DNA of 35,494 bases from an archaeon. Its GTDB lineage: Archaea > Micrarchaeota > Micrarchaeia > Anstonellales > Anstonellaceae. The first letter of the stretch is position 1. Each line of letters begins with the position of its first letter. The translations under genes were made by a program, and so were the position numbers. The notes under the pieces are model-generated. The model searched no databases. It was not told where the DNA came from and saw only the letters and a program-made list of their open reading frames with translations. Shown piece after piece: positions 6,295 to 14,537 of this stretch. Location: NCBI GenBank assembly GCA_020056635.1, contig JAGVHI010000020.1, forward strand, positions 1-35,494, in the 5' to 3' direction.

Positions 6295-6933
6295 ATGGAC
6301 AAGAAGAAAATAGTAGATGCGCTAACAAAGGCGCTCGAGGACAAGGGAAAGCGCAAATTCTCCCAGTCAGTGGAATTCATAATGAATTTTAGGGGAGTCG
6401 ATTTCACCAAGCCCGAGCACAGGCTCAACATTGATATTGCGCTTCCGAAAGGGAAGGGAAAGGAGCTAAGGATAATTGTTTTTGCGGACGGGCAGCTTGC
6501 GGTGGATGCAAAGAACGCGGGGCTTGAAGTGGTCGGCGGCGCCCAAATCCCATCAATGGCTGCAAACAAGAAGGATTTGAAGAAGCTTGCAAAGCAGTCC
6601 GAGTTCCTTTCGCAGCCCAACCTCATGACAGTGGTTGGTAAAAACCTAGGCCAGGTGCTTGGCACTATGGGAAAGCTGCCAAAGCCGGTTGCCGGATTGG
6701 GCGTTCCGGTAATAACCGAGGCTGCAAAGCAGGCAAGGACAAGGGTAAGGATGGCGTCAAAAGGCAAATACCTGCCGGTTGCGCAGTGCCTGGTGGGAAC
6801 CGAGGCAATGAACATCGAGGATTTGGCTGAGAACATTGATGCGGTTTATGAAAAAGTGAAGGCAAAGGTCACAGAGCCCAACATAAAATCGGCGTTCGTG
6901 AAGCTCACGATGGGCAAGCCGGTCAAAATTTGA
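6295..6933 (+). CDS. rpl1: 50S ribosomal protein L1 (uL1)
   Basis: 212 residues, the normal archaeal length. L1 binds 23S rRNA at the mobile stalk near the E site and often represses its own mRNA. Signatures are GVDFTKPEHRLNIDIALPKG (about 34-53), the central VVGGAQIPSM and NLMTVVGKNLGQVLGTMGKLPKPV (the family's G-x-x-MG-K-x-P segment), and the C-terminal AVYEKVKAKVTEPNIKSAFVKLTMGKPV. The ATG at 6295 follows GGGAGGGG. It is the first gene of an L1-L10-L12 cluster in the conserved archaeal order; L11, often upstream, is replaced here by a cobalamin adenosyltransferase. Confidence 0.95.
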   Translation: MDKKKIVDALTKALEDKGKRKFSQSVEFIMNFRGVDFTKPEHRLNIDIALPKGKGKELRIIVFADGQLAVDAKNAGLEVVGGAQIPSMAANKKDLKKLAKQSEFLSQPNLMTVVGKNLGQVLGTMGKLPKPVAGLGVPVITEAAKQARTRVRMASKGKYLPVAQCLVGTEAMNIEDLAENIDAVYEKVKAKVTEPNIKSAFVKLTMGKPVKI

Positions 6934-6944
6934 TGGTGAAACTT

Positions 6945-7874
6945 ATGGCTACAAAACGGACAATCAGCAAGGAATCGCACGGGCATCTCCGAGAGGGTAT
7001 AAAGCAGAAGGCCGATGCGGCAGAAAAGCTTGCAGGCGAAATCAAAGGGGCAAAAGTGCTTGCGCTTGTGGACTTGAGGCATTTGCCGGACAGGATACTT
7101 CAGAAAACCAAGAAGCAATTGCGTGGAAAGGCAAAATTCGTGATTGCAAAGAACACGGTGCTAAAGCGCGCAATCGAGAAATCGGGGAAAGGGAAGAAAA
7201 TTGCAGAGCTTCTCACAAGCCCCTCCTCGCTCGTGCTAACTGACATGACTCCGTACGAGCTGTTCAAGTTCTTCAAGCACAACAAGCAGAAAGTTGCAGC
7301 GAAACCCGGGCAGGTAGCACCGTTTGATATTATTGTGCATGAAGGGGAGACAGATTTGCCCCCTGGCCCTGCATTGTCCGAACTGAAAACCGCAGGCATA
7401 CAGGCGCAGGTGAAAGCAGGCAAAATCGTGATTGCGAAGGACTCGACTGTTGCAAAATCGGGCGCAAAAATTTCCGGGATGATTGCAAAAGCATTGCAAA
7501 AGCTGGGAGTGCTTCCGTTCGAAACAGGCGTTTCGATGCTTGCGGCTGACGAGAAAGGGGATTTCTACATGGCGGAAGTGCTCAACATAGACGAGGCGCA
7601 GCTCTCGGGCGACCTGAAGGCTGCTCTTGCGGATGCGATGAACCTGTCAATAAACGCATCCTACCCGACTGATGCAAACATCACAATACTGCTCTCCAGC
7701 GCGTATCGGCAGGCCGATTCGCTTGCTAAGAACGGTGGTCTGTACTCCGAAGTATCGATGGAGTCGCTTCTGGCTACCGCAATCAGGCAGGCAAACGGGT
7801 TGCCAGCGACAGTGATTCCCCCGAGCGGGAATACTGCCGTCGAGTCAGGCTCGCCGGAGAACAAAGGCAGTTGA
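6945..7874 (+). CDS. rpl10: 50S ribosomal protein L10 (uL10/P0), short tail
   Basis: 309 residues from the ATG at 6945, which has GGTGA 5 nt upstream; earlier in-frame TTG/ATG codons overlap the rpl1 stop. L10 is the base of the ribosomal stalk and carries L12 dimers. The N-terminal rRNA-binding domain shows KVLALVDLRHLPDRILQKTK and AKFVIAKNTVLKRAIEKS. The archaeal insertion domain is seen as LPPGPALSELKTAGIQAQVKAGKI. The C-terminal spine helices carry NLSINASYPTDANITILL. The protein ends SGSPENKGS without the Ala/Glu-rich stretch and GLxxLFG tail found in many archaeal L10 proteins. The tail does exist in the neighbouring L12. Confidence 0.94.
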   Translation: MATKRTISKESHGHLREGIKQKADAAEKLAGEIKGAKVLALVDLRHLPDRILQKTKKQLRGKAKFVIAKNTVLKRAIEKSGKGKKIAELLTSPSSLVLTDMTPYELFKFFKHNKQKVAAKPGQVAPFDIIVHEGETDLPPGPALSELKTAGIQAQVKAGKIVIAKDSTVAKSGAKISGMIAKALQKLGVLPFETGVSMLAADEKGDFYMAEVLNIDEAQLSGDLKAALADAMNLSINASYPTDANITILLSSAYRQADSLAKNGGLYSEVSMESLLATAIRQANGLPATVIPPSGNTAVESGSPENKGS

Positions 7875-7907
7875 AACATGAATAGTTGGACTGAAGGAGG
7901 TAATTGT

Positions 7908-8213
7908 ATGAAAGTTGACCCATATCTGCATGCTGTACTGCTCCTGCACGGCGCAGGCAAGGAAGTAAACGACACGCACATCAAGGCGGTGCTCCACGCT
8001 GCAGGCGTGACCGCGGATGAGGCGCGCGCAAAGGTCCTTGCAGAGGCTGTGAAGGGAGTGAACTTCGAGGACCTGCTAAAAGCGGCAGCGATGCCGGTTG
8101 CGGCAGCGCCCGCGGCTGCGGCTCCGGCCGAGCATGGCAAGAAGGAAGAGAAAAAGGATGAGAAGAAGGACGAGGCTGCAGCGGCAGAAGGGCTTGCAAG
8201 CCTGTTCGGATAA
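7908..8213 (+). CDS. rpl12: 50S ribosomal protein L12 (P1-type stalk protein)
   Basis: 101 residues. The ATG at 7908 has GGAGGT 6 nt upstream; the upstream ATG at 7878 is rejected. The N-terminal dimerisation domain ([27 protein letters not shown]) is followed by a hinge rich in Ala/Pro, a charged Glu/Lys segment, and the universal tail GLASLFG that recruits translation factors. It is encoded 33 nt after rpl10 as the last gene of the cluster. Confidence 0.95.
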   Translation: MKVDPYLHAVLLLHGAGKEVNDTHIKAVLHAAGVTADEARAKVLAEAVKGVNFEDLLKAAAMPVAAAPAAAAPAEHGKKEEKKDEKKDEAAAAEGLASLFG

Positions 8214-8260
8214 ATCTCTTTTTCCTTTTTTTCTTTATTTTTTCTAATTTTTCTAATGCA
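8214..8260 (+). terminator. T-rich terminator after the ribosomal protein cluster
   Basis: Repeated runs of four to seven T separated by C, A or G directly follow the rpl12 stop, with no stem-loop. This is the form expected for archaeal oligo-T termination. Confidence 0.6.
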
Positions 8261-8278
8261 CCTCATTTTTTTACGAAC

Positions 8279-8288
8279 AATTATTAAG
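8279..8288 (+). promoter_or_regulatory. TATA box of the HExxH protein gene
   Basis: AATTATTAAG centred about 26 nt before the ATG at 8309, indicating a leaderless transcript. Confidence 0.45.
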
Positions 8289-8308
8289 CGCCAAAGCCAG
8301 AGTTATGC

Positions 8309-9571
8309 ATGGGCGACGCGCCTGTGCAAGCACAGAAACCGGCTGTTTCTCAGCAGAGCGAATTCCAGCAATCAGCTCCAATAGCAGAGGCCGGTTCCAA
8401 AAAAGAGCCCCCCTCGCCCCCGCCAGTCCCAGCCACTTTTTCCCAAGGTAAAAATGCAGCTAGCGGGCAAAGGGAAGGGCCCGGATTGCCAACCTCTCCA
8501 GCTTTGGAATCAGAAAAGGCAGAAACAAAAACGCCATCGACCATCTCCAGCCAAAACATCCAGCCCGGCTCACAAACCGACCGGCTGCCAGCTATCCCAA
8601 ACATCCCGCAGGCCGGGGCCGCAGAGGCCCAGATTCCAATCCAAATTCCAAGCGAGGCCGGCAAATCCATGCAAGCTCAGCCAGGCTCCGCACCTCCTGC
8701 CAAAGAGCAATCCCGGCCCCTGCTCACAGAGGCAAGAAAGCGGGAAATAATAGAGCAGGAGAAGGCATGGGTGCAAACCCATTTTCTTGACAGGGCGATA
8801 AAAAATCTCTCGGGCGCGGGATTCGACACCTCTGTAATTGAAAAGAACCGCGAACTGATACAGCAGCGTATCGAAGACGGGCTCAACTCGGCAAAGGCCA
8901 AGGATTATGGGAATGCACCATTTATGGGCAAATGGGGCGAGCGCTTCCTTGCTAAAAACGGAATCGCATTGAACACAAGGCAAATTGAAAAAGCTGCGGG
9001 AGATGCGGAATTCTTCAGCGCGCAGGCGCGGGATGCGCTCTGCCATGAGGTTGCCCATCATCTCCAGTCCCCTGCAGTGGGCCAGCAGAGCCAGCTTCTG
9101 CACAACCTTGGCACGGAAGCAGGCGCTGAGGCGGTTTCGAACACATTGCTCGGGAACCAGACTGCTGACCTTGCATACACAAGCGATTTGCTGCTGCTCT
9201 CAAACGCCCTCTGTGCAAAAGGGGGCGGCGAGGCTCGCATAAAAGAGAATTTTATCAGATATAACTTTTTGGGGTTCGAAGACAAGGAAGCCGCTGGCAG
9301 GCTTGAGGGCGACCTGCAAGCAAATACATCCCAATTTTCAGAAAATGGCATTCCGGAAAATCGCCTTGATAAGCTTCGGCTTTGCCAACACCTTCTCACA
9401 GACAATCCAAATCCCGAGGCAATTCGGCTCTTCTCGGCTTTCACGTCAATACCGCAAGAGGGGATAAACGGCTTCCTGCTCGATGACCTAAACGCCCAAA
9501 TACAGCTGGAGGAATCAAGGCTTTCGGGCAGCCAAATCACTCCAGCCCAGCCAGCGCCAGAAACTCCATAA
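8309..9571 (+). CDS. Putative zinc metalloprotease (HExxH) with disordered N-terminus
   Basis: 420 residues. Residues 1-135 are low complexity, rich in P, Q, S, A and E, and probably disordered. A folded part follows from about 138. It contains ALCHEVAHHLQSP with the zinc-protease motif H246-E247-x-x-H250, and then TEAGAEAVSNTLL, where E270 or E274 could be the third zinc ligand, as in gluzincins. No signal peptide or membrane segment is seen, so it would act inside the cell. The last 20 residues are again Pro-rich. I do not recognise a named family; similar proteins may be restricted to this lineage. It is convergent with the next gene, 5 nt apart. Confidence 0.6.
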   Translation: MGDAPVQAQKPAVSQQSEFQQSAPIAEAGSKKEPPSPPPVPATFSQGKNAASGQREGPGLPTSPALESEKAETKTPSTISSQNIQPGSQTDRLPAIPNIPQAGAAEAQIPIQIPSEAGKSMQAQPGSAPPAKEQSRPLLTEARKREIIEQEKAWVQTHFLDRAIKNLSGAGFDTSVIEKNRELIQQRIEDGLNSAKAKDYGNAPFMGKWGERFLAKNGIALNTRQIEKAAGDAEFFSAQARDALCHEVAHHLQSPAVGQQSQLLHNLGTEAGAEAVSNTLLGNQTADLAYTSDLLLLSNALCAKGGGEARIKENFIRYNFLGFEDKEAAGRLEGDLQANTSQFSENGIPENRLDKLRLCQHLLTDNPNPEAIRLFSAFTSIPQEGINGFLLDDLNAQIQLEESRLSGSQITPAQPAPETP

Positions 9572-9576
9572 CCCAA

Positions 9577-10430
9577 TTAGCAGGCCCAGCTATAGCCGTA
9601 CTTTGAAATGTTCGCACGCACGCAAGCGTTATTCTGGCATTCGCAATAGTTCTCTATCTGCCCGCAAGGGAAGGGCGGCTCCAGGTCGCAGATTGCAGTT
9701 TCGCATTCCCACATTTTCCCTTTTGAATCTGGATTCTTGTCCCAATCCGCCTGCCAGCCCTTATTCACGCACACTGCAGGCCCGGAGGGATGGTTTCCTG
9801 AAAGTGTGCAATCAGAATCCATTTGGCATGAGAATTCTGCGCTTGCATTTGTGGCGTTTGCAGCAGGCTCCTTGGCGCACACGTTCCCCCTGCTCTCATC
9901 CTTGCCTCATCTGTAATTGTTGCAATCTGGGTTGCAATGCCCTCGTCAGTTTCATTCCCGAAAGTGATAATCACCTTGTCCAAATTATGGATTTCGTAAT
10001 CAGCGAGCCCATGCACCTCCTTCCCATTCACGAAAAACCGCAGCGTTTTACCGTTCCCGGAGCAGTATTTCTCCCCCATATCCATTGCAATGCAATCCGG
10101 GCTTAGCGTGATATTCAGAGTAGAGAAAAAGTAGCCCCAGGTGGCGCCTGTTGCGTGCTTGTGCACCAAATTCCCGTCCAAATCATGCATGTGCGCAAAA
10201 ACGCTCCCTGTCGCGCAGTTTTCAACTCCGCCGGAATTGTCGGTTTCTGTCATATATTTGGCTTGCGAAAAGTTGTACGCTTGCCCGTTTATGTACAATT
10301 TGAAATCCGAATGCTCGTGCGCGCTTCCCATAGCCCCATACGCGGGTTTCTGGAGGCTGAGGAAAAAATACAGCCCGAGCCCTAGCATCAGCATTATCAC
10401 AAGCAGCTTCCATGTTTTGGGCTTCTCCAT
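9577..10430 (-). CDS. Membrane-anchored His-rich extracellular protein, frameshifted
   Basis: Two overlapping minus-strand frames form one gene. The first (from the ATG at 10430) has a membrane anchor at residues 9-27. An outside domain follows with paired histidines, HEHSDFKLYINGQ (H38, H40), FAHMHDLDG (H80, H82) and HKH (H90, H92), then LRFFVNGKEVHGL. It ends in a tail with no protein-like character. The second frame (9577-9882) supplies a Cys-rich domain (CQMDSDCTLSGNHPSG, then CECQNNACV) that fits as the true C-terminus. Adding one base near 9886-9890 (a run of five C on the plus strand) joins them into about 284 residues. The histidines suggest metal binding. It shares an A+T box with the divergent zinc-finger gene. 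Confidence 0.65.
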
Positions 10431-10449
10431 ATCACGCTTTCGAAGCTCC

Positions 10450-10461
10450 CTTTTTTATTCC
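10450..10461. promoter_or_regulatory. Shared A+T box of two divergent leaderless genes
   Basis: CTTTTTTATTCC lies about 26-27 nt from the ATG of each divergent gene (10482 plus, 10430 minus). The pattern CTTTTTATYC recurs before other leaderless plus-strand genes in this window. Confidence 0.5.
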
Positions 10462-10481
10462 CTGCCCCCGCCAATTCGCGT

Positions 10482-11534
10482 ATGGGCTTCTGCTCAAACT
10501 GCGGCTCGTACATGGCTGACAAGGATTACGGCAAATGCTATGTGTGTACAGCAGCCCATGTTTCAGATGATGTTCCGTGCCAGAGGTGCGGCATGTACCT
10601 GCCTCGGCACGAGCTTCAGATGTGGAACGCGCGCTACTACTGCCAATATTGCATAATGGACATCCGGGACGAGGAAAAGGCGTTTGAGAGGCGCGTCCGG
10701 CGCGAGGAGCAGCTTGAGCGCCCGGAAAGGCAGGACAGGTACGATAAGGAGCCGATGCAGCACTACCCAACAGGGGAGCAGTGCCAGCGCTGCGGGAAGG
10801 CGGTTGAAATGCTTTACGATTTCGGGGGAAGAAGGCTGTGCCGCTCATGCCTTGAGGATGAAGGGGGAAAGCCGCCAACCTCCCCAAGCTCGCTTGGCGC
10901 AATGGTTGGGGTGATGCGCGACCTAGGCGAAAGCGGGGTGAAAGTTGTTGAGAAGGCAAGGACTATCGGGGAAAAAATCCGGGAGGCAAGGGAAAAGTCT
11001 GAAGGGATGGGCACTTCCGGGGAAAGAAAGCATGAGCGGACTATTGCAGGGCGGGCAAGGGAAATGCTCGGGTTCGGAGCTGGGAAAGGCGAAAAAGGGG
11101 GCGCTGGCGAGGGAAAACCAGAAGGGGAGGCTGGCAAGGGGGGCGCGGGCAAATCATTTGACATTAAAACACGCTCATTCATCAAGCGTGAGCACGGGCG
11201 GGAAGTAAGGGAGGTTGCGCACGGGGCGGAGGGCGGAATCGAGTTCGACCCTAAAACAAGAAGGTTCGTGGAGCGCGCAAGGGAAGAAAAGGAGGAAAGG
11301 AAGGAAACCGGGCCGCAAACTGATTCGCAGCCGATTTCGCAGGAGGAAAAGGGGCAAGAAAAGCCTTCCCGCGAGCAAACGAGAGATGATGCGCACGAGG
11401 GAAGGGTTCGGCTGCAATCCCATGAACAGTTCGCGCACAGGAAAATGCATCATGATGAAACAAGGGTCGTGGGCGGGCTCTCGCGTTTCCGGCTCCTTGG
11501 GAAAAAACTCGGGAAAGAGAAGAAGGAAAAGTGA
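10482..11534 (+). CDS. Triple zinc-finger (LIM/zinc-ribbon-like) protein with charged tail
   Basis: 350 residues. Three Cys4 modules are visible: C4-C7-C19-C22; C33-C36-C54-C57 (CQRCGMYLPRHELQMW, then YYCQYCIMD), which looks LIM-like; and C101-C104-C120-C123 (CQRCGKAVEMLYDFGGRRLC). Residues about 130-350 are highly charged, rich in G, K, R and E, and probably disordered. Two short repeats, FDIKTRSFIKRE and FDPKTRRFVERA, occur at about 227 and 250. No catalytic motif. It may bind nucleic acid or protein; the role is unknown. The ATG at 10482 follows the shared box at about -27, so the mRNA is probably leaderless. Confidence 0.65.
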   Translation: MGFCSNCGSYMADKDYGKCYVCTAAHVSDDVPCQRCGMYLPRHELQMWNARYYCQYCIMDIRDEEKAFERRVRREEQLERPERQDRYDKEPMQHYPTGEQCQRCGKAVEMLYDFGGRRLCRSCLEDEGGKPPTSPSSLGAMVGVMRDLGESGVKVVEKARTIGEKIREAREKSEGMGTSGERKHERTIAGRAREMLGFGAGKGEKGGAGEGKPEGEAGKGGAGKSFDIKTRSFIKREHGREVREVAHGAEGGIEFDPKTRRFVERAREEKEERKETGPQTDSQPISQEEKGQEKPSREQTRDDAHEGRVRLQSHEQFAHRKMHHDETRVVGGLSRFRLLGKKLGKEKKEK

Positions 11535-11548
11535 AGCATAAAGCAGAA

Positions 11549-11557
11549 TTTATAAAC
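11549..11557 (+). promoter_or_regulatory. TATA box of the glycogen synthase gene
   Basis: TTTATAAAC centred about 24 nt before the ATG at 11577; a leaderless start is likely. Confidence 0.6.
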
Positions 11558-11576
11558 TCCTCTTCGTTATCCACCC

Positions 11577-13394
11577 ATGCCAGACTACGTTTTTGAAGTG
11601 TCCTCGGAAGCAGGAAGGAAAATCGGGGGCATATACACGGTGCTCCAGAGCAAGTCCCGCTACTTGGTGGAAAAATACGGCGAGGGGTACATGCTAATCG
11701 GGATGGACGATGGGAAGCAGCACAATGATTTCAAGCCTGCGCAGCCCCCAAAGCCCATTGCATTGGCTATGGAGAAGGTTAGGGAAAAAGGGGTGGACTG
11801 CAAGTACGGAAAATGGGCGTATGGCAACAACGCCTCTCTTGTGCTGATTGACGCAAAGCGCGCAGCCGACGAGATGATGGAATACGCTGAGAACGGCGGG
11901 GAAAAGACCGACAAGGCGCAAAACTACTGGAAATTCCTGCTCTGGAAGCACTACGGCGTGGACTCGCTCATGGAAGCCTCGTGGGATTTCACCGAGAATG
12001 CAGTTTGGGGCTTCGGGGTCGGCATGTTCTTAGAAGAGCTGTTGCTGCAAAAACCCTACTCTGGCTCAAAATGCGTGGGCCAGTTCCACGAATGGATTTC
12101 GGGCGCAGCGCTCCTTTATTGCAACATGAAAAAGCTGCCGATTGCGACCGTTTTCACCACGCACGCGACCGTGCTTGGCAGGACGCTCTCCTCCTTTGGG
12201 AGGGACGTGCTCTCAGAGGCTTCCTCAAAGGAGCAGATAAACACGAGCGAGGCGTACCACTTCAAGGTGGAGGGCAAGCACAACCTTGAGGCTGCCTGCG
12301 CGCGCGAGTGCACTGTGCTCACCACGGTTTCCGAAACGGTGGGGGAGGAAGTGGAATACATACTCGGGAGGAAGCCGGACGTGATTACTGTGAACGGGTT
12401 TGACGTGGCTGCGATGGAAAAGGAAAACGATGTCGCAAACCTCGCAACCTACATGCACAGCGAGCTTGTGCAGTTTGCCGAGTCGATTTTCCTCCCCTAT
12501 TACCAGATGGATTACACGGATGCCATCCTCACTTACATATCCGGCAGGTACGAGTTTCAGAACAAGGGGTTCGATATCTACATCGAGGCGCTCGGGAAGC
12601 TCAACGAGCGGCTCAAGAAAAGGAAAAGCCCCAAGCGCATAATCGCATTCATATTCGCGCCAAGCGCTGTGCGCGAGCCCAAGGTATCCATAATAAAGAA
12701 CTACCTGCTCCTTGACAAGATAACCGAAGTTACTGACCAGCTTGGCGCATGCAAGGACGGCACGTGCAAGAATTTGCGGGACAGGCTCTCAAGGGTGAAA
12801 AACGAGGAAAAAAAGCGGATGCTCGAGGCTATGGCTGGCGGGTTCATCCGGGAAGGCGCAAAGCCCCCAATCTCGTGCTTCGAGCTCAACTACTCAAACG
12901 ACATAATGCTCAAGGCGTGCTCCGCAGCCGGGCTTGAGAACCGCGAAGAGGATGCGGTGAAGGTCATTTTCTACCCGACTTACGCAAAGCCCAATGACGG
13001 ATTGCTTGACATGAGCTACTACGACATGATAGGCGGCATGGACATCGGCATATTCCCCTCGCGCTACGAGCCCTTCGGCTACACCCCGCTTGAGGCAGGG
13101 CTCAAGCTCAACATCGCAATCACCTCGGACATGACAGGGTTTGGCAGGTATATGTCCAAGAAGGCAAACCTGCAGAACCGTGGGCTGGTGGTGCTGCACA
13201 TGATGGGCAAATCCAAGGATGCTGCAGTGGACGAGCTTGCGTCCGAGCTCGAGCGGATGTACCTGCTTGACAGGAAGGGGCTGCGTGCGCTCCAGCACGA
13301 CGCATACGAGCTTGTGAAGCTTGCGGACTGGAAGGACTTGATAAAGAACTACTTTGATGCATACGAGCTTGCGGAAAGGAAATTCTACAAATAG
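11577..13394 (+). CDS. GT3-type (eukaryote-like) glycogen synthase
   Basis: 605 residues. It adds glucose from UDP- or ADP-glucose to a growing alpha-1,4-glucan. The N-terminal FEVSSEAGRKIGGIYTVL (6-23) matches the start of family GT3, the animal/fungal glycogen synthase type, and includes the glycine pair that binds the sugar nucleotide. Also visible are QFHEWISG (H171), ATVFTTHATVLGR, TVSETVGEE, VITVNGFD, YISGRYEFQNKGFD, and the catalytic FPSRYEPFGYTPLEAG with E498 and E506 of the E-x7-E pair. The length is close to that of GT3 enzymes (640-740) but lacks their regulatory ends. Most archaea carry GT5-type synthase, so this type is unusual. No other glycogen gene is in the window. Confidence 0.87.
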   Translation: MPDYVFEVSSEAGRKIGGIYTVLQSKSRYLVEKYGEGYMLIGMDDGKQHNDFKPAQPPKPIALAMEKVREKGVDCKYGKWAYGNNASLVLIDAKRAADEMMEYAENGGEKTDKAQNYWKFLLWKHYGVDSLMEASWDFTENAVWGFGVGMFLEELLLQKPYSGSKCVGQFHEWISGAALLYCNMKKLPIATVFTTHATVLGRTLSSFGRDVLSEASSKEQINTSEAYHFKVEGKHNLEAACARECTVLTTVSETVGEEVEYILGRKPDVITVNGFDVAAMEKENDVANLATYMHSELVQFAESIFLPYYQMDYTDAILTYISGRYEFQNKGFDIYIEALGKLNERLKKRKSPKRIIAFIFAPSAVREPKVSIIKNYLLLDKITEVTDQLGACKDGTCKNLRDRLSRVKNEEKKRMLEAMAGGFIREGAKPPISCFELNYSNDIMLKACSAAGLENREEDAVKVIFYPTYAKPNDGLLDMSYYDMIGGMDIGIFPSRYEPFGYTPLEAGLKLNIAITSDMTGFGRYMSKKANLQNRGLVVLHMMGKSKDAAVDELASELERMYLLDRKGLRALQHDAYELVKLADWKDLIKNYFDAYELAERKFYK

Positions 13395-13460
13395 CGGCAA
13401 TTTGGGGCATACTGCTTGCTTTAAATTCATTTCACAGGAAAAGGTATTTTTGGGTTCTAA

Positions 13461-14537
13461 TTGAGCGGTAAGCATGCAGCGCTGGTGCTGTCAGACGGTT
13501 CGGTTTTCCAGTTTCCGGGGTTCGGGGCATATTCCACCCGCATAGGGGAGCTTGTTTTCAACACCTCGATGACCGGGTACCAGGAGGCACTCACTGACCC
13601 GAGCTACGCAGGCCAGATTCTCACTTTCACCTACCCGCTTGTAGGCAATTACGGGATTTCAAAGGACGATTTTGAGAGCAGCAAGATTCAGGCAGAGGGG
13701 TTTGTGGTAAGGGAAGTGTGCGATGCTCCTGTTCATTCGAATTCTGTGCGAACGCTTGACCGGTTTTTAGAGGATGAGGGGGTTCCGGGCATTTCGCAAT
13801 TAGACACAAGGGCGATTGTGCGCAAAATCCGAAATGTGGGGGTGATGCCAGCCGCTCTCCAGGTTGCGGAGAAAGAAAAGGAAATTGATACGGATGCATT
13901 GCTTGCGAAGGCAAAATCACTTGATTATTCAAAAATAAATTTCGTTGAGCGTGTTTCAAGAAAGGAACCCGAAACTATCGGTTCGGGCAGCAAGACATGC
14001 GTGCTGCTTGATTGCGGGGTGAAAATGGGCATAGTCCGCGAGCTGAACAAGCGGGGAATAGAAGTCGTAATCCTCCCCTACAACTCAACACCTGAAGAAA
14101 TCCTCTCCTACTCGCCTGACGGGATACTCTACTCAAACGGGCCCGGCGACCCGGCCCTAATGCAAAAGGAAGCGCAGGGCATGAAAGAACTTTTTGATTA
14201 CCCGATTTTCGGAATCTGCCTAGGCTGCCAGCTCATGGGGCAGGCTGCGGGAGGGAAAACGTACAAGCTCAAGTTCGGGCACAGGGGCGCAAACCACCCT
14301 GTGCTTGACAGGAATTTGGATAAGGTGGTAATCACTACGCAGAACCACGGGTTTGCGCTATCAGAGGAAGGGCTTTCTGGCTTTAGGGTAACGCATGTAA
14401 ACTGCAATGATGGAACGGTAGAGGGAATTGAGCACGAGGAGCTTCCGATATTCTCTGTGCAGTACCACCCGGAAGCAAACCCGGGCCCTCAGGATTCTGG
14501 CTACCTGTTTGACAAGTTCAAAAAGATGATGAAATGA
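13461..14537 (+). CDS. carA: Carbamoyl-phosphate synthase small subunit (glutaminase)
   Basis: 358 residues. This subunit hydrolyses glutamine and passes ammonia to CarB for carbamoyl phosphate, the precursor of pyrimidines and arginine. The N-terminal small-subunit domain contains ALVLSDGSVF, TSMTGYQEALTDPSYAGQ and LDTRAIVRKIR. The class I glutamine amidotransferase domain has the triad C253 (GICLGCQ), H336 and E338 (YHPE), with SNGPGDPA for the loop. The start is TTG at 13461: a stop codon lies immediately upstream and the first residues align with the family start. A TATA-like TTTAAATT lies at about 13420. The stop overlaps the carB start by 4 nt. Confidence 0.95.
   Translation: MSGKHAALVLSDGSVFQFPGFGAYSTRIGELVFNTSMTGYQEALTDPSYAGQILTFTYPLVGNYGISKDDFESSKIQAEGFVVREVCDAPVHSNSVRTLDRFLEDEGVPGISQLDTRAIVRKIRNVGVMPAALQVAEKEKEIDTDALLAKAKSLDYSKINFVERVSRKEPETIGSGSKTCVLLDCGVKMGIVRELNKRGIEVVILPYNSTPEEILSYSPDGILYSNGPGDPALMQKEAQGMKELFDYPIFGICLGCQLMGQAAGGKTYKLKFGHRGANHPVLDRNLDKVVITTQNHGFALSEEGLSGFRVTHVNCNDGTVEGIEHEELPIFSVQYHPEANPGPQDSGYLFDKFKKMMK

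Noticed and set aside
8570-9103. 177-codon minus-strand frame opposite the HExxH gene
   Set aside because: Composition is that of a reverse frame; the plus-strand gene has a motif and a promoter.
9765-9885. C-terminal tail of the first frame of the His-rich protein as real protein
   Set aside because: It overlaps the Cys-rich frame, which has clear protein character, and is better explained by a frameshift.
12894-13475. 193-codon minus-strand frame opposite the glycogen synthase end
   Set aside because: It covers conserved catalytic sequence of the synthase and has no recognisable motif.
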